Under the pieces are notes generated by a model. It was given only the letters and a program-made list of their open reading frames with translations, was not told where the DNA came from and ran no database searches. A DNA stretch of 64,000 nucleotides from Conus ventricosus (lineage: Eukaryota; Mollusca; Gastropoda; Neogastropoda; Conidae): NCBI GenBank assembly GCA_018398815.1, contig CM031596.1:66433442-66497441 (forward strand), given 5' to 3'. Each line of letters starts with the position of its first letter. Positions within the stretch are counted from its first letter, which is position 1. The position numbers were made by a program, and so were the translations under genes. Positions 45,567-56,480 of this stretch are shown piece by piece.

Positions 45567-45764
45567 ATGTGTGATCACGACTTTTTCTTTTACCAAAAAG
45601 ACCGAAGTGAGTGCTTGATGCTTGCGATTTTGCCTTACAATCCTATTGATGTTAAATTTTACGCTCCTTTGCTCTGTTCGAAGTGCCAGCAATGCTACTC
45701 TGCTATGCAAAGAGAGTCTGTCAATGTGGAAGATAGAAAAGATCAATCAACGGAGAACGAGTAA
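45567..45764 (+). CDS. Weak candidate ORF, 65 codons
   Basis: ATG at 45567 opens a frame outside any repeat, reading MCDHDFFFYQKDRSECLMLA, then ILPYNPIDVKFYAPLLCSKC, QQCYSAMQRE and a charged end DRKDQSTENE before TAA. Composition is natural and includes a CxxC pair, but the frame length is within chance expectation and no splice site, promoter or homologous family supports it. Most likely not a gene. Confidence 0.15.
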   Translation: MCDHDFFFYQKDRSECLMLAILPYNPIDVKFYAPLLCSKCQQCYSAMQRESVNVEDRKDQSTENE

Positions 45765-45813
45765 AGCAATGAATCATAATTGTGTCATTATGCCACAACT
45801 TGACAGGTCAGAT

Positions 45814-45815
45814 GA

Positions 45816-45878
<63 letters not shown>
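45814..45878. repeat. (TG)n microsatellite
   Basis: About 31 TG units, uninterrupted until the final TTG. Confidence 0.97.
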
Positions 45879-45879
45879 G

Positions 45880-47340
45880 TAAGATTCTATGTCAATGTAC
45901 GGGGTGTGTAGGTTAAGTGACTTAATTAAGATATATTGCAATTAAGATGCATGAGGATAAATGGTACTGAGAACTGTTACTAAACTAATAAATACCTGGA
46001 TGATATAAGAGCAACAGAACATTATCAGTTTGGTGAGGAATCAATATATTTCACGAAGTGAATGCGGTCAAATGCTGCCGTGAAGTGGTGAAAAACTTCG
46101 CAGTCACAAGCAAATTAGTCAGAGTAGATAATAAAGATCAGTTTCCATGCACTCAGCATAACATACTATCAGTGTGAACATGAACTGACAGATACTCGAA
46201 CACGCATCGGACACACATAGAGGCAGAAGTATAAAGTACATGCATACACACTACAAGCATTAGTTACGGCGTCATGCGAAAGCTTCCAGATGAGAAGTAC
46301 AGCGTCATTCTTACATGAAACAACAACAGCTTACTGGGCATGCAGAGACGGTACTTTTTGAGCAAAGAACCACGCATACTTTTGCACTTCTTTGACAGTT
46401 TGAGCAATCATTGGTTTCTGACCAGCAATTCTCTACTGGGACCATGGAGTATCATAGTATTTAGCCTATGTGGCTACAAACATTGTGGAGGTTTGCCTCG
46501 TAATTGGCCAGTGTGAATGACTTAAGTATCAAATTAGCTTAAATCTTGTTTTCCTTTCATTTGTCTTTCTTGCTTCTTCTTTTTAAAACTGAGGGGGAAA
46601 ATACATAAAAAGCGAAAGAAAAATAATCATATCTTTTGATCATCACATGAGAATGGGCTTGTTTCAAGTCCACGTCCGATGTTTTGGATGTGGTTTGATA
46701 TCTGGTCAAACAAGTAAGAAAACTACAGGGGAAATGAATGGGAACACAATGCGCAGTGTAAGTGTTATACCAATGAAATGTTTCCGATCGTTACAAACCC
46801 TCCCTGTTGTCAAGCATCTCCACCTGAAGAGGCTGCCGGCAAAACAATAAAATCTTATGAAAGAAGTTAGGAAGCTTGCTGGACTGGTTTTCAGCACTGG
46901 AGGTTGCCAGGCTGCAGCAGAAGTCACTTCAACGAGACGTCTTGCCTGGCGACCAACTGTAAGCTTGCCATCACCTGGTCGTGAGAATGTACTTACGCAT
47001 TTATTGACCAACACATAACATGCGCGGGAGAATATGAGCCGTCTTGGAAAGATAAAGGCGCGCCTTATCTTGTCATGCTACATGCCACATGTAGGCAAGC
47101 AGGGAAGGGTAAGTGGGGGGTGGGGGTGGGGAGGGAGTGAAGCTAGCTACAAACACTACGATCACCAGCAGACAACACTGAGCATGCTCAGTACAGGATG
47201 GGCTTAACCCGAAATCTCACCTCTCATCTCCGATCCGCCTTTGACTGGACAAAAATGCCCCTGGAATGAACAAAATGATGACCACGTGGTGGCCAGTCAT
47301 TCGCTGTCCTGCACATAATATGACCATTCTTGCCATCTAC
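45880..47340. other. Non-coding stretch
   Basis: AT-rich. At 47050-47068 the text GATAAAGGCGCGCCTTATC is a near-perfect palindrome with a 12-bp perfect core. A minus-strand frame (46706-47014) begins with readable text KCVSTFSRPGDGKLTVGRQA, but its splice context is unclear. G-rich segment at 47112-47140. Confidence 0.35.
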
Positions 47341-47353
47341 AGTTGATCAACCT

Positions 47354-47434
47354 TTCCAAAATATATGGAACAACTTTCATTTCCAAAATGTGTGGATAAA
47401 TTCTTATTCCCGAAATGCATGGACAAATGCTATA
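47354..47434. repeat. Three-unit 27-bp repeat
   Basis: Units at 47354, 47381 and 47408, each of the type TTCCAAAATGTGTGGA then an A/T/C tail. The period is divisible by three, so a plus frame reads FQNIWNNFH, FQNVWINSY, SRNAWTNAI. Degenerate and short. Confidence 0.8.
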
Positions 47435-47635
47435 ATATCCCTGCACTCTGTTGCAACTAAACATACTAACCAAATTTTAGTGCATGTAATTTCACTCGAA
47501 ACGTCGACACCCTGTTTATCTTTCTTTTACGTCCAGATCAAACATCTATAATATGCTTTCCTTGGCAACCTTGAATTGGATGGGTCTGTTATTTTTAACC
47601 AGCCACAAATGCACTATGTTACAGAATTCAAAAGT

Positions 47636-47638
<3 letters not shown>

Positions 47639-47673
<35 letters not shown>

Positions 47674-47700
47674 AGAGACAGAGAGACAGATAGACAGACA
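47639..47700. repeat. Poly-G run of 33 followed by GACA repeats
   Basis: G33 at 47639-47671 is followed by GACAGAGACAGAGAGACAG and CAGACAGACAG. Confidence 0.93.
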
Positions 47701-48020
47701 GACGGCTGTTAAGAAGACAGACAGACCGTTTCCTGCTTCAAACACAGGGCAGAGAAAAGGTGAGATCGGGCCCACGCCCACTTCCATGCCCAGTCCTTTG
47801 TTGTGACCATTTGCAGTACACGGCGGGAGAGGGCGTATCGCAGTGGTTTAGCGGGGACAAAACAGACTGGGACTGGCGAGGGTTAGGCAGGCCAGAGAAG
47901 GAGTGGAGGGGGCCCTTGGATGGTTGACATGCCTAGGCCGCAGTCGGGTAGGAAGAAGGAAGGTCATGTACTCGATCAGGGTGGAGGGAAAAAAAAAAGG
48001 AGTGAGGGGTATTGGTTCAC

Positions 48021-48071
48021 CCACTTCCGCCACTAGCAAGTCATAAACGATCCGTTCCTCGTACGTCTTCG
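48021..48071 (-). CDS. Possible 51-nt internal exon, unrecognised gene
   Basis: On the minus strand a strong acceptor (CTCCTTTTTTTTTCAG) ends at 48072, and GTGAAC follows 48021 as donor. The 51 nt are a multiple of three and have the same phase at both ends (one base of a split codon before, one after). The encoded text is KTYEERIVYDLLVAEV, amphipathic and natural. The charged then aliphatic pattern recalls the mature N-terminus of Cys-loop receptor subunits, but this is far too short to assign. The frame continues open past the donor, so a longer exon or a chance match remains possible. Confidence 0.4.
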
Positions 48072-48664
48072 CTGAAAAAAAAAGGAGATCAGTCTGCGCA
48101 CCAATCAAGAGGAGGCAGCTATTTATGCTTCATGGAAAGAAGAAATCATGGTGGTGCATCAGTGAGTATGTGCCTGTTCTCCAGCCCCGAAGACAGCGTT
48201 GAAAGCTCTCTTGCATGTAATGAAGATGAAAGTGGATTTCAAACGGGGAGGAAGCCGACTGGTTTGTTTGAAGTGCGTTCTTTGTGTCTTTCTTCTTTTA
48301 TTCACACGACTTGCCAATGTCTGAAAACCTGTTCGCGACTGGTTTTTAATGAAGACATAGAATTCAAGTGGCGACGTCTGCCGAGTGTGTGTGTGTGTGT
48401 GTGTGTGTGAAATTGGACCTTATACCCGAGCAAAATGCCTCACCGACGGAACGACAGAATCTTCCAAGACACGGCAATGTAACCCGACCGTTTCCAAAGT
48501 TTGCACACGGTGCCAGGCCGGTCGTCACAACATCAGTTCAAAGCTTTTCCATCCGATGAATAGATGACACCCATCGGTTAAACCAGTAGCACTCGTTGTC
48601 AGTCTGCTCGCGCTCATGCAGTTTAGATTATAGCTGTCACGAGTGGACGCAAGAACTCCAGTCC

Positions 48665-49356
48665 CCGGTGTAACGAAAAGTTTTAACTCCCCGAATGGTT
48701 TAACTCCCAGGGAGTTTAAACTGTTCATATGTAAATTTTAACTCCCTGGGAGTTAAACTAGAATGACTCCCACCCTGTGCCAAAATAACTCCACTCAGTA
48801 AAACTTCAAAATGTTCTAAAATCTTTTTTGTACAAGTCTCAACAAATTCTTGAAACATTAAGGGGGGAGTAATTTTGTACATATATCAGACTTAAACTCC
48901 CACCCTGTAACAGAATGACCCCCCTGGGAGTTAGTACAGATTAACTCCCGGGAGTTAATCCAGGCGTGTAAAGTTTAACTCCTGCCCACTAAGGGGAGTC
49001 AGTTTTTCACAGTTTAGAATAACTCCCTGGGAGTTAATGTGTACACGTGTTTTCTGACTCCCAGGGAGTTACTTTGTAACAGAGTGGGAGTTAATCTGAT
49101 CACGACTAAGATGACTCCCACCCACCTATTCCAGGTGTCTTTCGGTAAGAGAATGGAGAAGGGGATTTAATGTTCATGATGATCATCATCATCATAAGGA
49201 AAGGAAATGGTCCGTGTACATATTCATGTGCTCATCTATGCATGTCCTTGATATTTTACTATGCCTTTTTGCATATAATCCGTATGTAAAGACTGTATAT
49301 ACATGAATTAATGGCTTGATGTCTTCGGTTAGAAATACTGTACCTTCAGTCTTTGG

Positions 49357-49395
<39 letters not shown>

Positions 49396-49978
49396 TCTCT
49401 CTCTCTCTCTCTCTCATGGAATCTATGGGACTATCAAACAGTCACCATAAGTGTAGGCCATTACACTCAAATGGTGTAGAAATGGAAAATTTTCAATTTT
49501 TCATTGTGTCATGCCGCCAAATTAGCGAGTGAGGGGGGGGGGGGTGGTGAGAGGGTAAGGAAGGTGGGGGAGAGAATGACGAGTAGTCGCGACGTGACGT
49601 AAATTGTTTGTATTGACTCGATTACATCTAGGAGAGAAGGAAGGAGAAAAAGGGTCGGCATAGATTAGAAATTTGTGTGTGAGACACATGGGATAGAGAA
49701 AGGAGGGGGGGGGGGGGGGGTGCCTGTTTTTGTACAATTTGTACAAAAGGGTGGCTGCTTGGGACCGATCTGATGAAGTTGTCAAGTGACCCGTCACAGG
49801 TTTTGGTGGTGTGCGTGTGCCAAGCAAAAAGTGAAAGTCGGCCAGCCAATCAAGAAAAACACACATTTTTCACTAAAATTCAGGACACGTGACTAATTCC
49901 ACAGAAACCATAATATCGAAGGAAACAATCCTACCTGACAAGTCTTGATCTGGCAAGTTAGTGTAAGAAAACGCAACA

Positions 49979-50012
<34 letters not shown>

Positions 50013-50245
50013 TTCGAAAATATATATATAAGATGCATGGGTGGTAGCGAGGTGCGGGGAGTGGGTGGTGGGTGGGAGTCATTCTGGTGGTATGTCAGAA
50101 TAACTCCCCTGGAGTCAAACTGAAACACAGAGGGAGTTAGTTTTTTATATTCTAGTTTAACTCCCGGGGAGTTAATTTTACAAATGAACAGTTTAACTCC
50201 TGGGAGTTAAACCATTCGGGGAGTTAAAACTTTTCGTTACACCGG
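48665..50245 (+). mobile_element. Non-autonomous DNA element with CCGG ends, copy 1
   Basis: Bounded by CCGG-TGTAACGAAAAG at the left (48665) and CTTTTCGTTACA-CCGG at the right (50242-50245). Terminal inverted repeats extend about 100 bp. The first 480 bp contain many palindromic units of TTAACTCCC/GGGAGTTAA type (for example 48700-48719, 48738-48756, and others near 48940, 49020 and 49060). The right arm carries fewer. The interior has (CT)n at 49360-49415, G runs at 49533 and 49705 and (CA)n at 49979-50010. No open frame resembles a transposase. Because CCGG is its own reverse complement, it may be part of the inverted repeat or a 4-bp target-site duplication. The TG...CA ends and short duplication would fit a cut-and-paste element, superfamily unknown. 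Confidence 0.85.
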
Positions 50246-50259
50246 CCTGTTTTTGCCAA

Positions 50260-51350
50260 GCCACACGTTACTGCTGAATATTGTTATTGATCAATGCAAG
50301 AATGCCATGTCCTCTTTATTCCATGAGGGACAGAGTGGCATATTCACCCTTGAACGAAGGCGACTGAAACAGGCATCACTAACGTTATTAGAGGTTGGTT
50401 AACAGGAACCGATTTTTGTTGTTGTTGTTGTGAAATTTTAATTCAGTGCATCTAACAGCAACAGCATTAACAACGAGAAGTATATGGTGGTTTTAGTTAA
50501 CTGTTGTGTATAATTTGCCTGAAATGACACGAAATGAATGAGAAGCCATCAGCCATAGGTTTGGAGTTGAAAGCTTCCATCATATGCTGCATGCGCACGA
50601 TCTTTTAGGCCTACAATTAGACTCTGTCTTGTCGAGTATTCATCCGACATTTACGACACTACATTTTGTTCGGGCTGAGACAAACTGCGTCACATGGTGA
50701 CGTTTTTATTAAAAACAAATCTGCAGCAGGCGTAGGCTACAGCCCCTTCGTTTCAGAGCACCAGCGCGCAGGAAGTATACAGAACTCGGAAAGCTTTCTT
50801 GCACGACACTTATGTTGATGTAATGTAAAGAGACAGATGAAAAAAGAAGTTGTTTGTTGTTTCCGATTCAGTTTCTTTCCGATTGAACTCCACTTGATCT
50901 TTCACTCAAACATGGTAAATGTGGTGGTTCAGGGGAGAGAAGTGAGAGAGGGAATCTTTTCTAATTATGGTATCATTATTTTTCCCATATGTCGTAAGTA
51001 GTCACTAGCGTTCACTGATTTGTGAGCAAAATGATAAACAATCTAACTCACAAAACCTAAGACTTTCAGACTATGCTGGACATTCACAGCACACTACACG
51101 CTTTAGGTGACGTATCTACACACTTCATTTGTCTGACTTATTTGATAGTCCTCAGTCTTGACTTCTTGTCGCAATGCTGACCATATCCCAAACCAGATAT
51201 GTCTTGACCCAGATTCATATTCACTTTTTCCGTCAATTATAAAAACCGATCAGTTAAATACTTCAAGGAACATCGGTATGTCGACTTGATAATATTTCAG
51301 GGGAAAAAAAAAGCATTTAAAACTAGGTCACTCAGGAGAGCGCAGACCTT
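50260..51350. other. Non-coding stretch between the two CCGG elements
   Basis: Ordinary mixed sequence with TTGTTGTTG at 50417-50432 and TAGGCCTA at 50606. No exon with splice sites. Confidence 0.4.
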
Positions 51351-51352
51351 CG

Positions 51353-51695
51353 TCAACGTGAACGTACCCGGATCTGCCATTTGATATGTGGATCCGCACC
51401 GTAATTTACTGGTTTCATCACTGAGCCACATTCCATCAAAAATTTCGTTGACATCAGTTCATCACTTTTTGAATAATCTTGCTGACAGACAGACGATGCA
51501 AAACAAACAAGCAAAAGATGACGCGCTCCAACGGATCCTTGATCTGCCCTTTGATCCAGATCCGCTCCAAAATTCAATGGGTATGACTTAGGGTCACCCC
51601 CCCCCCCCTCCCACCGTGTGTGCATTCTCACGGTTCAACTGTCCGGTTTTTGCTTAATCTTATCGCGGCTGACGGACCGACATATACACTAACAG
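51353..51695. repeat. Degenerate dimer of a dispersed repeat
   Basis: GGATCTGCCATTTGATATGT with GGATCCGCACC (51371-51400) recurs as TGATCTGCCCTTTGATCCAG with ATCCGCTCC (51540-51570). Each is followed downstream by GTTCATCACTTTTTGAATAA or GTTCAACTGTCCGGTTTTTG, then TCTTGCTGACAGACAGACGA or TCGCGGCTGACGGACCGACA. Tails ending in GACAGACAGAC are typical of many animal interspersed repeats; the family is not named here. A C11 run at 51599-51608 interrupts the second unit. Confidence 0.6.
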
Positions 51696-51699
51696 GTGC

Positions 51700-52350
51700 G
51701 AGTGAAAGCTACCCCCGCGATACAGGCAATAAATACATGTAACAAGTTATGCGTCTGTTGAACAGGAAGGATATTATGTGGGTGGTTGTGGTCATTAGGT
51801 ATGCACGTCAGCACCCAGAAACAACTGCAGAGCGTAGTCAGCTCAATGGTGGACCCACTGCGGGCGTGTGGAACACCGAGGCCGCCATGACACGTTGCGA
51901 GTTGGATGATGGAATCGCGCTGTCGCCCACTATGAAAATGGCCATTTCCGGGCTCATCATTACATGTTATCGTCCTGGTGGTAGCGGTGTAGTGCTGGAT
52001 AGTTTCTCTTTTCCACCCTCCCCACCGCCTTGTCCAACCCCCCTTCCACCCCCCATACTCAGGCTGACACAGCTGGTTATCCCATCTATGTCCACCACCA
52101 TACGGTGGCTATGGACGTTAACACTGAATGTCATTCATTAATAATCATGTTTGCCACTCAATCAGTGTCGGCTGTGCAGACCCAGACAGCGCAGGAAAGG
52201 ACGAGGCTGTTGGAGTGAGTCACTATCGCTTTTACAACACAAAGGCCCAATCACATCTCAGCTCAGTTGTGACCGTTTCGCTTCGCCGGTTCTGAATGTC
52301 AGCTGTTAAGACTGCCAGAGTGGGTGCCATGGCTCCTATGGCGGAATGCT
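51700..52350. other. GC-moderate stretch with a 130-codon open frame, unassigned
   Basis: ATG at 51749 starts a plus frame to 52141 (MRLLNRKDIMWVVVVIRYAR, then QHPETTAERSQLNGGPTAGV and WNTEAAMTRCELDDGIALSP). The middle looks protein-like, but the end is a proline-rich and irregular tail. No splice site, family or promoter supports it. It could be an exon inside a longer chance frame. Confidence 0.2.
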
Positions 52351-52360
52351 GGCAGGGAAA

Positions 52361-52590
52361 GTGATATACGTGATAATTTGTTAAATGAAAAAATGCTATT
52401 GTATGAATTTATACTATTTTCTTCTCATCAGTGTTAGTACTTATCTTAGTTTTGGGACATATATCACGCCAGATATACGTGATAACGTTTTTATGAGAGA
52501 AAAAAAGGCCATTGTATAAATTAGAACTAAAAATATTTCTTTCATCAATGTTGGTAATTATCTTAGTTTTGGGACGTGTCTTACGCCATA
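52361..52590. repeat. Diverged tandem duplication, about 115-bp unit
   Basis: Copy A (52361-52471) and copy B (52472-52589) share ATATACGTGATAA, GAAAAAATGCTATTGTA or AAAAAAAGGCCATTGTA, ATCAGTGTTAGTA or ATCAATGTTGGTA, and the exact TTATCTTAGTTTTGGGAC before CACGCC/TACGCC. Confidence 0.85.
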
Positions 52591-52599
52591 AAGATAATT

Positions 52600-53640
52600 C
52601 ACTCTGACGTTAGTCATTATGACTCCAATGCATTTGAACGGCGAAAATACAGAGACGTTGTCATGGGTCACTACCGGAGAGAAATAAACTGCTAACATTT
52701 CCGTGTAGACAACTTTAAATGTGATTCCGACGGCAATTAAGGGAGATCATTACTTTCTGATTACTGTCCGGACACAGTGCTCGGTGTACAGGTCGATCGA
52801 CAGTGAAACTAAGACGCCCACATGTCATAGTGCCCCACAAGACAGTGATAACGTCGCGTGAACCTAACTGTTTATACCTGCGGTGCACGGTAATTCTTTA
52901 CCTGATGAAAGTGACTATTTTCGCGGAGAAAAAACATAACGTACAACGTCTGATACAAACAATCTCTCATACAGATCTGCACATTTAATATATCCCTAGT
53001 TCTGGTCTGTTTCGCCATGTTGTAGTTAAATGTTGTTTCGTCAACAATTCAAAAACAAACGAAGAGAAATAACATGCCTGCGCATAAATAATGGGCTTAC
53101 TCACAAATGATTTGGTACAACTTCAAGCAGTCACAGTGAACTTACTCACGGATGACTCAGTACATGTTCAAGCAGTGTCAAACGTACTGTCATTAGAATC
53201 TCTCTCTCTGGAAGTTAAACCGTGGACTGCAAAAACGTTCTTCTTTCATAAGTCCAATGCTTCAACTGTTCTCAAAATGTTGTATGCATGCTGTGTGCAT
53301 TTCATGTAAGCAGACGTCACTTAAATATCTTTTTTCCTAGATCCTAGTACACGACAAGTAAAAGACTTCGATGTTGCAGGATTTCCAGTAAACTGGAGCC
53401 AAAGCTGCTGGTCATCATCTTAGTCACTATCATCGCCATCTGTTGCCAGCAACAGCACTAAACATTTACAGTGGTAATGGTGTAAGTTGCGACTATCATG
53501 CATAACTCATACAGTGTATCATTTGAACTCATCTTCCATTTTATATTTTCTTAATGGACCTTGGGAAGGATCAAAGCAGTTAATCTTGGGAACAGAAATA
53601 TTGGGAGCGTCATGCTCGTGATGATCCTGGGGGAGCAACA
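52600..53640. other. Non-coding stretch
   Basis: Short direct repeats at 53090-53175 (CTTACTCACAAATGATTTGGTAC and CTTACTCACGGATGACTCAGTAC, each followed by TTCAAGCAGT; about 53 bp apart). No exon supported. Confidence 0.4.
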
Positions 53641-53655
53641 ACAACAGTCCGCAAC

Positions 53656-53697
53656 CCCCCCCCCCCCCCCCCCCCCCCCCCCAAGAAAAAAAAAAAA
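53656..53697. repeat. C27 then A-rich run
   Basis: C27 at 53656-53682 followed by AAGAAAAAAAAAAAG. Same C-then-A order as at 13291 and 27940. Confidence 0.93.
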
Positions 53698-53699
53698 GT

Positions 53700-54910
53700 T
53701 ACTGATAACACGAATAATAGAAAGAAGGAAAGACAGCGAGAGGAAATCTTCGCGAGGGTTACCCAGATAAAACCTCTTTACTAAAGTTGCTAAACACACT
53801 CCGATCTTGTGTGGAGTTCTCGCAGCAAAGTGCCCTCACAAGAGAATTCAAGTGCTGTCGGTTAGCCCCCATTAATTCCTTTCCTTTAAAAGCGCATTGA
53901 TTTAAGAGATAATAAGTCCAATACGGACTAAATCACCCACTGCAGTTGGACAAATACCGAGTCAGGGCGTCAAACTCGCTACAGAACACAAGAAGGGTAA
54001 CTCTTACTCCCATGATGAAGCAATTACACGCCCATAAATCCAAACGAATGCTGCTTATGGCACCGATTCGCCAAGCATGAATGCATGAATGCAAGCACAA
54101 CACACACAGAGCACAAAGAAAGACTCCCCCCCCCCCCCCCTCTCCCTCCCAATATTTCCAAAGCCTATTCGTTTCCATACCCTGCGCCTGACAGATACAG
54201 GAACAACGCCGGCGTGTGATTGGGAGCAAGAGTTACCTTTATTGTCAGTTACTGTAAACTTATAGCACCGATTTTCCAAGCATAAATGCAGTTTACAGAA
54301 TTAAGGTGGTCTTATTCAAACCTTCAATATATTAATGACTTGAGAGTGCTTGACTTCTTCAAATTATCTGGTTATGGTGTGACAAGAAACGGTGCTGACA
54401 AAATATTGAATATAGCCATAGTAACGAGAGAAAATTTTCATGAACTCCACATTTATGGAATTAATTACAGTTAAGAAAGGCAGTTTACATCAAAAGTGCA
54501 CAAGATATTACCACCTGAAAAAAAATCTTGTTGATAAAGGAAAAGACTTTGATGACATAAGGAAGGAATGAGTATGACGAAAATACCTCACTAAACCCTG
54601 GGCATATCAGTTATCTCTGAAAACTTTTGATTACCAGTCATGAAGATGGACTTTTAAAAGCCCGACAGCTAGCTTCCCTGTTCCCTGTCACATTTTTCTC
54701 TGCAACAGAACGCTGGGCTTGAGGATTGTGTGTTGTCCAGTTTGGCACGTGTCTTAACACTCTTATCTGCTGCAAAATTCACTGGCTTTTCAACCCAATG
54801 TTATAAAGCTGAATCACGTGGAAATGAAAGTCAAACGAACAAGTTTGATTCAACGCCTATCTTGCGCCGAACTGGATGAAGATAAGTGATTGCTTGTTCC
54901 TTTTTGTTGT
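53700..54910. other. Non-coding stretch with a short duplicated phrase
   Basis: CTTATGGCACCGATTCGCCA at about 54054 recurs as CTTATAGCACCGATTTTCCA at about 54258, each followed by AGCAT-AATGCA. C16 at 54126-54140. No exon supported. Confidence 0.4.
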
Positions 54911-54929
54911 CCTGAGTGTTTTGTATCTT

Positions 54930-54963
54930 GCTTGAAGGAGACCTAAGAGGCCGAAACGCGTCG
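54930..54963 (+). other. Hammerhead-like / TE-terminal motif
   Basis: The string CTTGAAGGAGACC, TAAGAGG, CCGAAACGCG has the order of a hammerhead-ribozyme core (CTGANGA, stem-loop II, GAAA), but it departs at key positions (TTGAAGGA instead of CTGANGA). Such GGCCGAAACG strings are common near the ends of Penelope-like and other retroelements in marine animals, from general knowledge. Probably a fossil. Confidence 0.25.
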
Positions 54964-55149
54964 TGTTTTGTCTTGTGATTCGTTTGTCTACGTTTTTTGG
55001 CGACTCATTATCACTAACATTCCAAATTTGTTTGGGTTTCCGCCTGCAGTCGCCTCACTTGGCAACTAGATCAAACGAACAACGTTGAGTCACAAATAAA
55101 GGTTTTCTTTACAGTCCTGCGAGAACGATATAACTCTTACGTCAAAGCC

Positions 55150-55450
55150 GGTCGATGGAACTGGATTTAGATCGGCGGATTTACGTTTTGTACCCACGCC
55201 GTTCGGAGCGGGGCAGGCCGAGAGTAAGAATGCAGCGGTTTCCAACTACCAATCAGAGGGCGTTGTTATATTTGGTTATGGAGACAATCAGATTTCTTCT
55301 TTGTGTTCTAGCCTTGTATTGGTCTTGTTCGTGTCTGAGATGATGTGGATTTTGAAGGGAAGTAAGCTGAATTTGTCGAGCTACATTGTTTGAACTTCAC
55401 CTTTATTATCAATACCTCTTTTATTCATAAATACCACCGCACAGGTCAGC
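55150..55450 (+). promoter_or_regulatory. Possible plus-strand promoter with CCAAT boxes
   Basis: ACCAATCAGAGGGCG at about 55250 and further ATTGG/CAATC text at 55290-55320. A TATA-like CATAAATA lies near 55427, about 25 bp before CAGGTCAGCATG. CpG content is raised from 55140 to 55600. Placed here because a candidate 5' exon follows. Confidence 0.3.
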
Positions 55451-55642
55451 ATGCGTGATTCATCCGAGTCTGTCAACTTCCGGTTGGAAGACGGAAACTG
55501 CGGCGTACAACTTCCCGTTAGAAGTGGGAACAGCACACACCGTCAAAGCGAGAATTATGACGACACTCCACGAATGAACGATCATTAATCGCGAACTAAA
55601 AAGGACAGCGCAATGAAGAACAAAGATGTAGATTGTGAAAAG
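55451..55642 (+). CDS. Candidate 5' exon: upstream ORF plus a 10-codon start segment
   Basis: ATG at 55451 opens a 45-codon frame (MRDSSESVNFRLEDGNCGVQ onwards) that ends at TAA 55586-55588. In the same frame, ATG at 55613 (G at -3) opens MKNKDVDCEK and runs directly into a good donor, GTAGGT at 55643. The first frame would be an upstream ORF and the second the true start of a protein continued in the next exon. The next exon was not identified; open text at 55877-56100 (LSGPFYKHHEKVEQLSKGQN) lies at a suitable distance but has no clear acceptor. The product is unknown. Confidence 0.35.
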
Positions 55643-55739
55643 GTAGGTTCGTCATCTGAAACGTTTCCCAGTAAATAATGGGTCTTTTTAAAGGTAAACG
55701 GCAAACATGAGTAGGTGGTGACCTACTCGTTTTTGAGTG

Positions 55740-55790
55740 AACCAGTATTTTAGGAAGAAGAAGAAGAAGACGAAGAAGAAGAAGAGTAAG
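55740..55790. repeat. (GAA)n trinucleotide tract
   Basis: GAAGAAGAAGAAGACGAAGAAGAAGAAGAG, a short imperfect triplet run. Confidence 0.85.
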
Positions 55791-56374
55791 TAAACTTGCG
55801 CAACGCGTTTTGGCGAGACCCCTCGAGTGGCTGTGCAGAAAAATTGACGAGATGAACCTGGCATGGCTTCTTTCGGTTGTCTGGTCCATTTTATAAACAT
55901 CATGAAAAGGTGGAGCAGCTGTCCAAGGGGCAAAACCAGCACAAGGCTTTGTGCGAAACCACAATACTTCTCGATCATTTTGTTTCCCCGAAATCATCTC
56001 TTTTCGGAGAGAGAGAGAGAGCTGGGGTGACGGGAAAATGTCCGTTTTCTTGCGTGGAAACAGTGAGACATTCATTGCAGCTGTTTCCACAAGTGCACTC
56101 AACACACATGTTGCTTAACCAGAAAGAGAGAGACAGAGTGAGAGAGTTCACATTATTAAATCATTTAATCCAGAAAGCCGTTTTATAATTATTAAACCTG
56201 AAACCACTCAGTAAGGTTATGAAACAATGGGAAAAGGATGAATATGGTCGGGAGGGAACGAGGGGAGGAGGGAGAGGAGGGGGATTCGACCGGTCATTGA
56301 TTCTACTTGAAACACAAAGGAAACAAAATTGAAAATGAAACGAGGCAGGGAACAGTAAACAGCCCCCCTCACCC

Positions 56375-56480
56375 CCCCCCCCCCCCCCCCAAGTCCAAAT
56401 CTTTGCCAAGTCATTACTTTGATGACAGAGGAGTTCTTGCCTGCGCTTGTTCCCCCCCCCCCCCCCCCCCCCCCCCCATT
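56375..56480. repeat. Two poly-C runs
   Basis: C18 at 56373-56390 and C26 at 56452-56477, separated by 61 bp of ordinary sequence. Confidence 0.93.

Noticed and set aside
49522..49866. Open frame inside element copy 1, with a counterpart in copy 2
   Set aside because: The shared reading is explained by DNA identity of the two element copies. It lacks transposase motifs and contains poly-proline from poly-G.
55596..56105. 169-codon minus-strand frame opposite the candidate 5' exon
   Set aside because: Includes a GAA triplet tract and GA repeat translation. No splice signals, and the opposite strand is also open, so the evidence is balanced.
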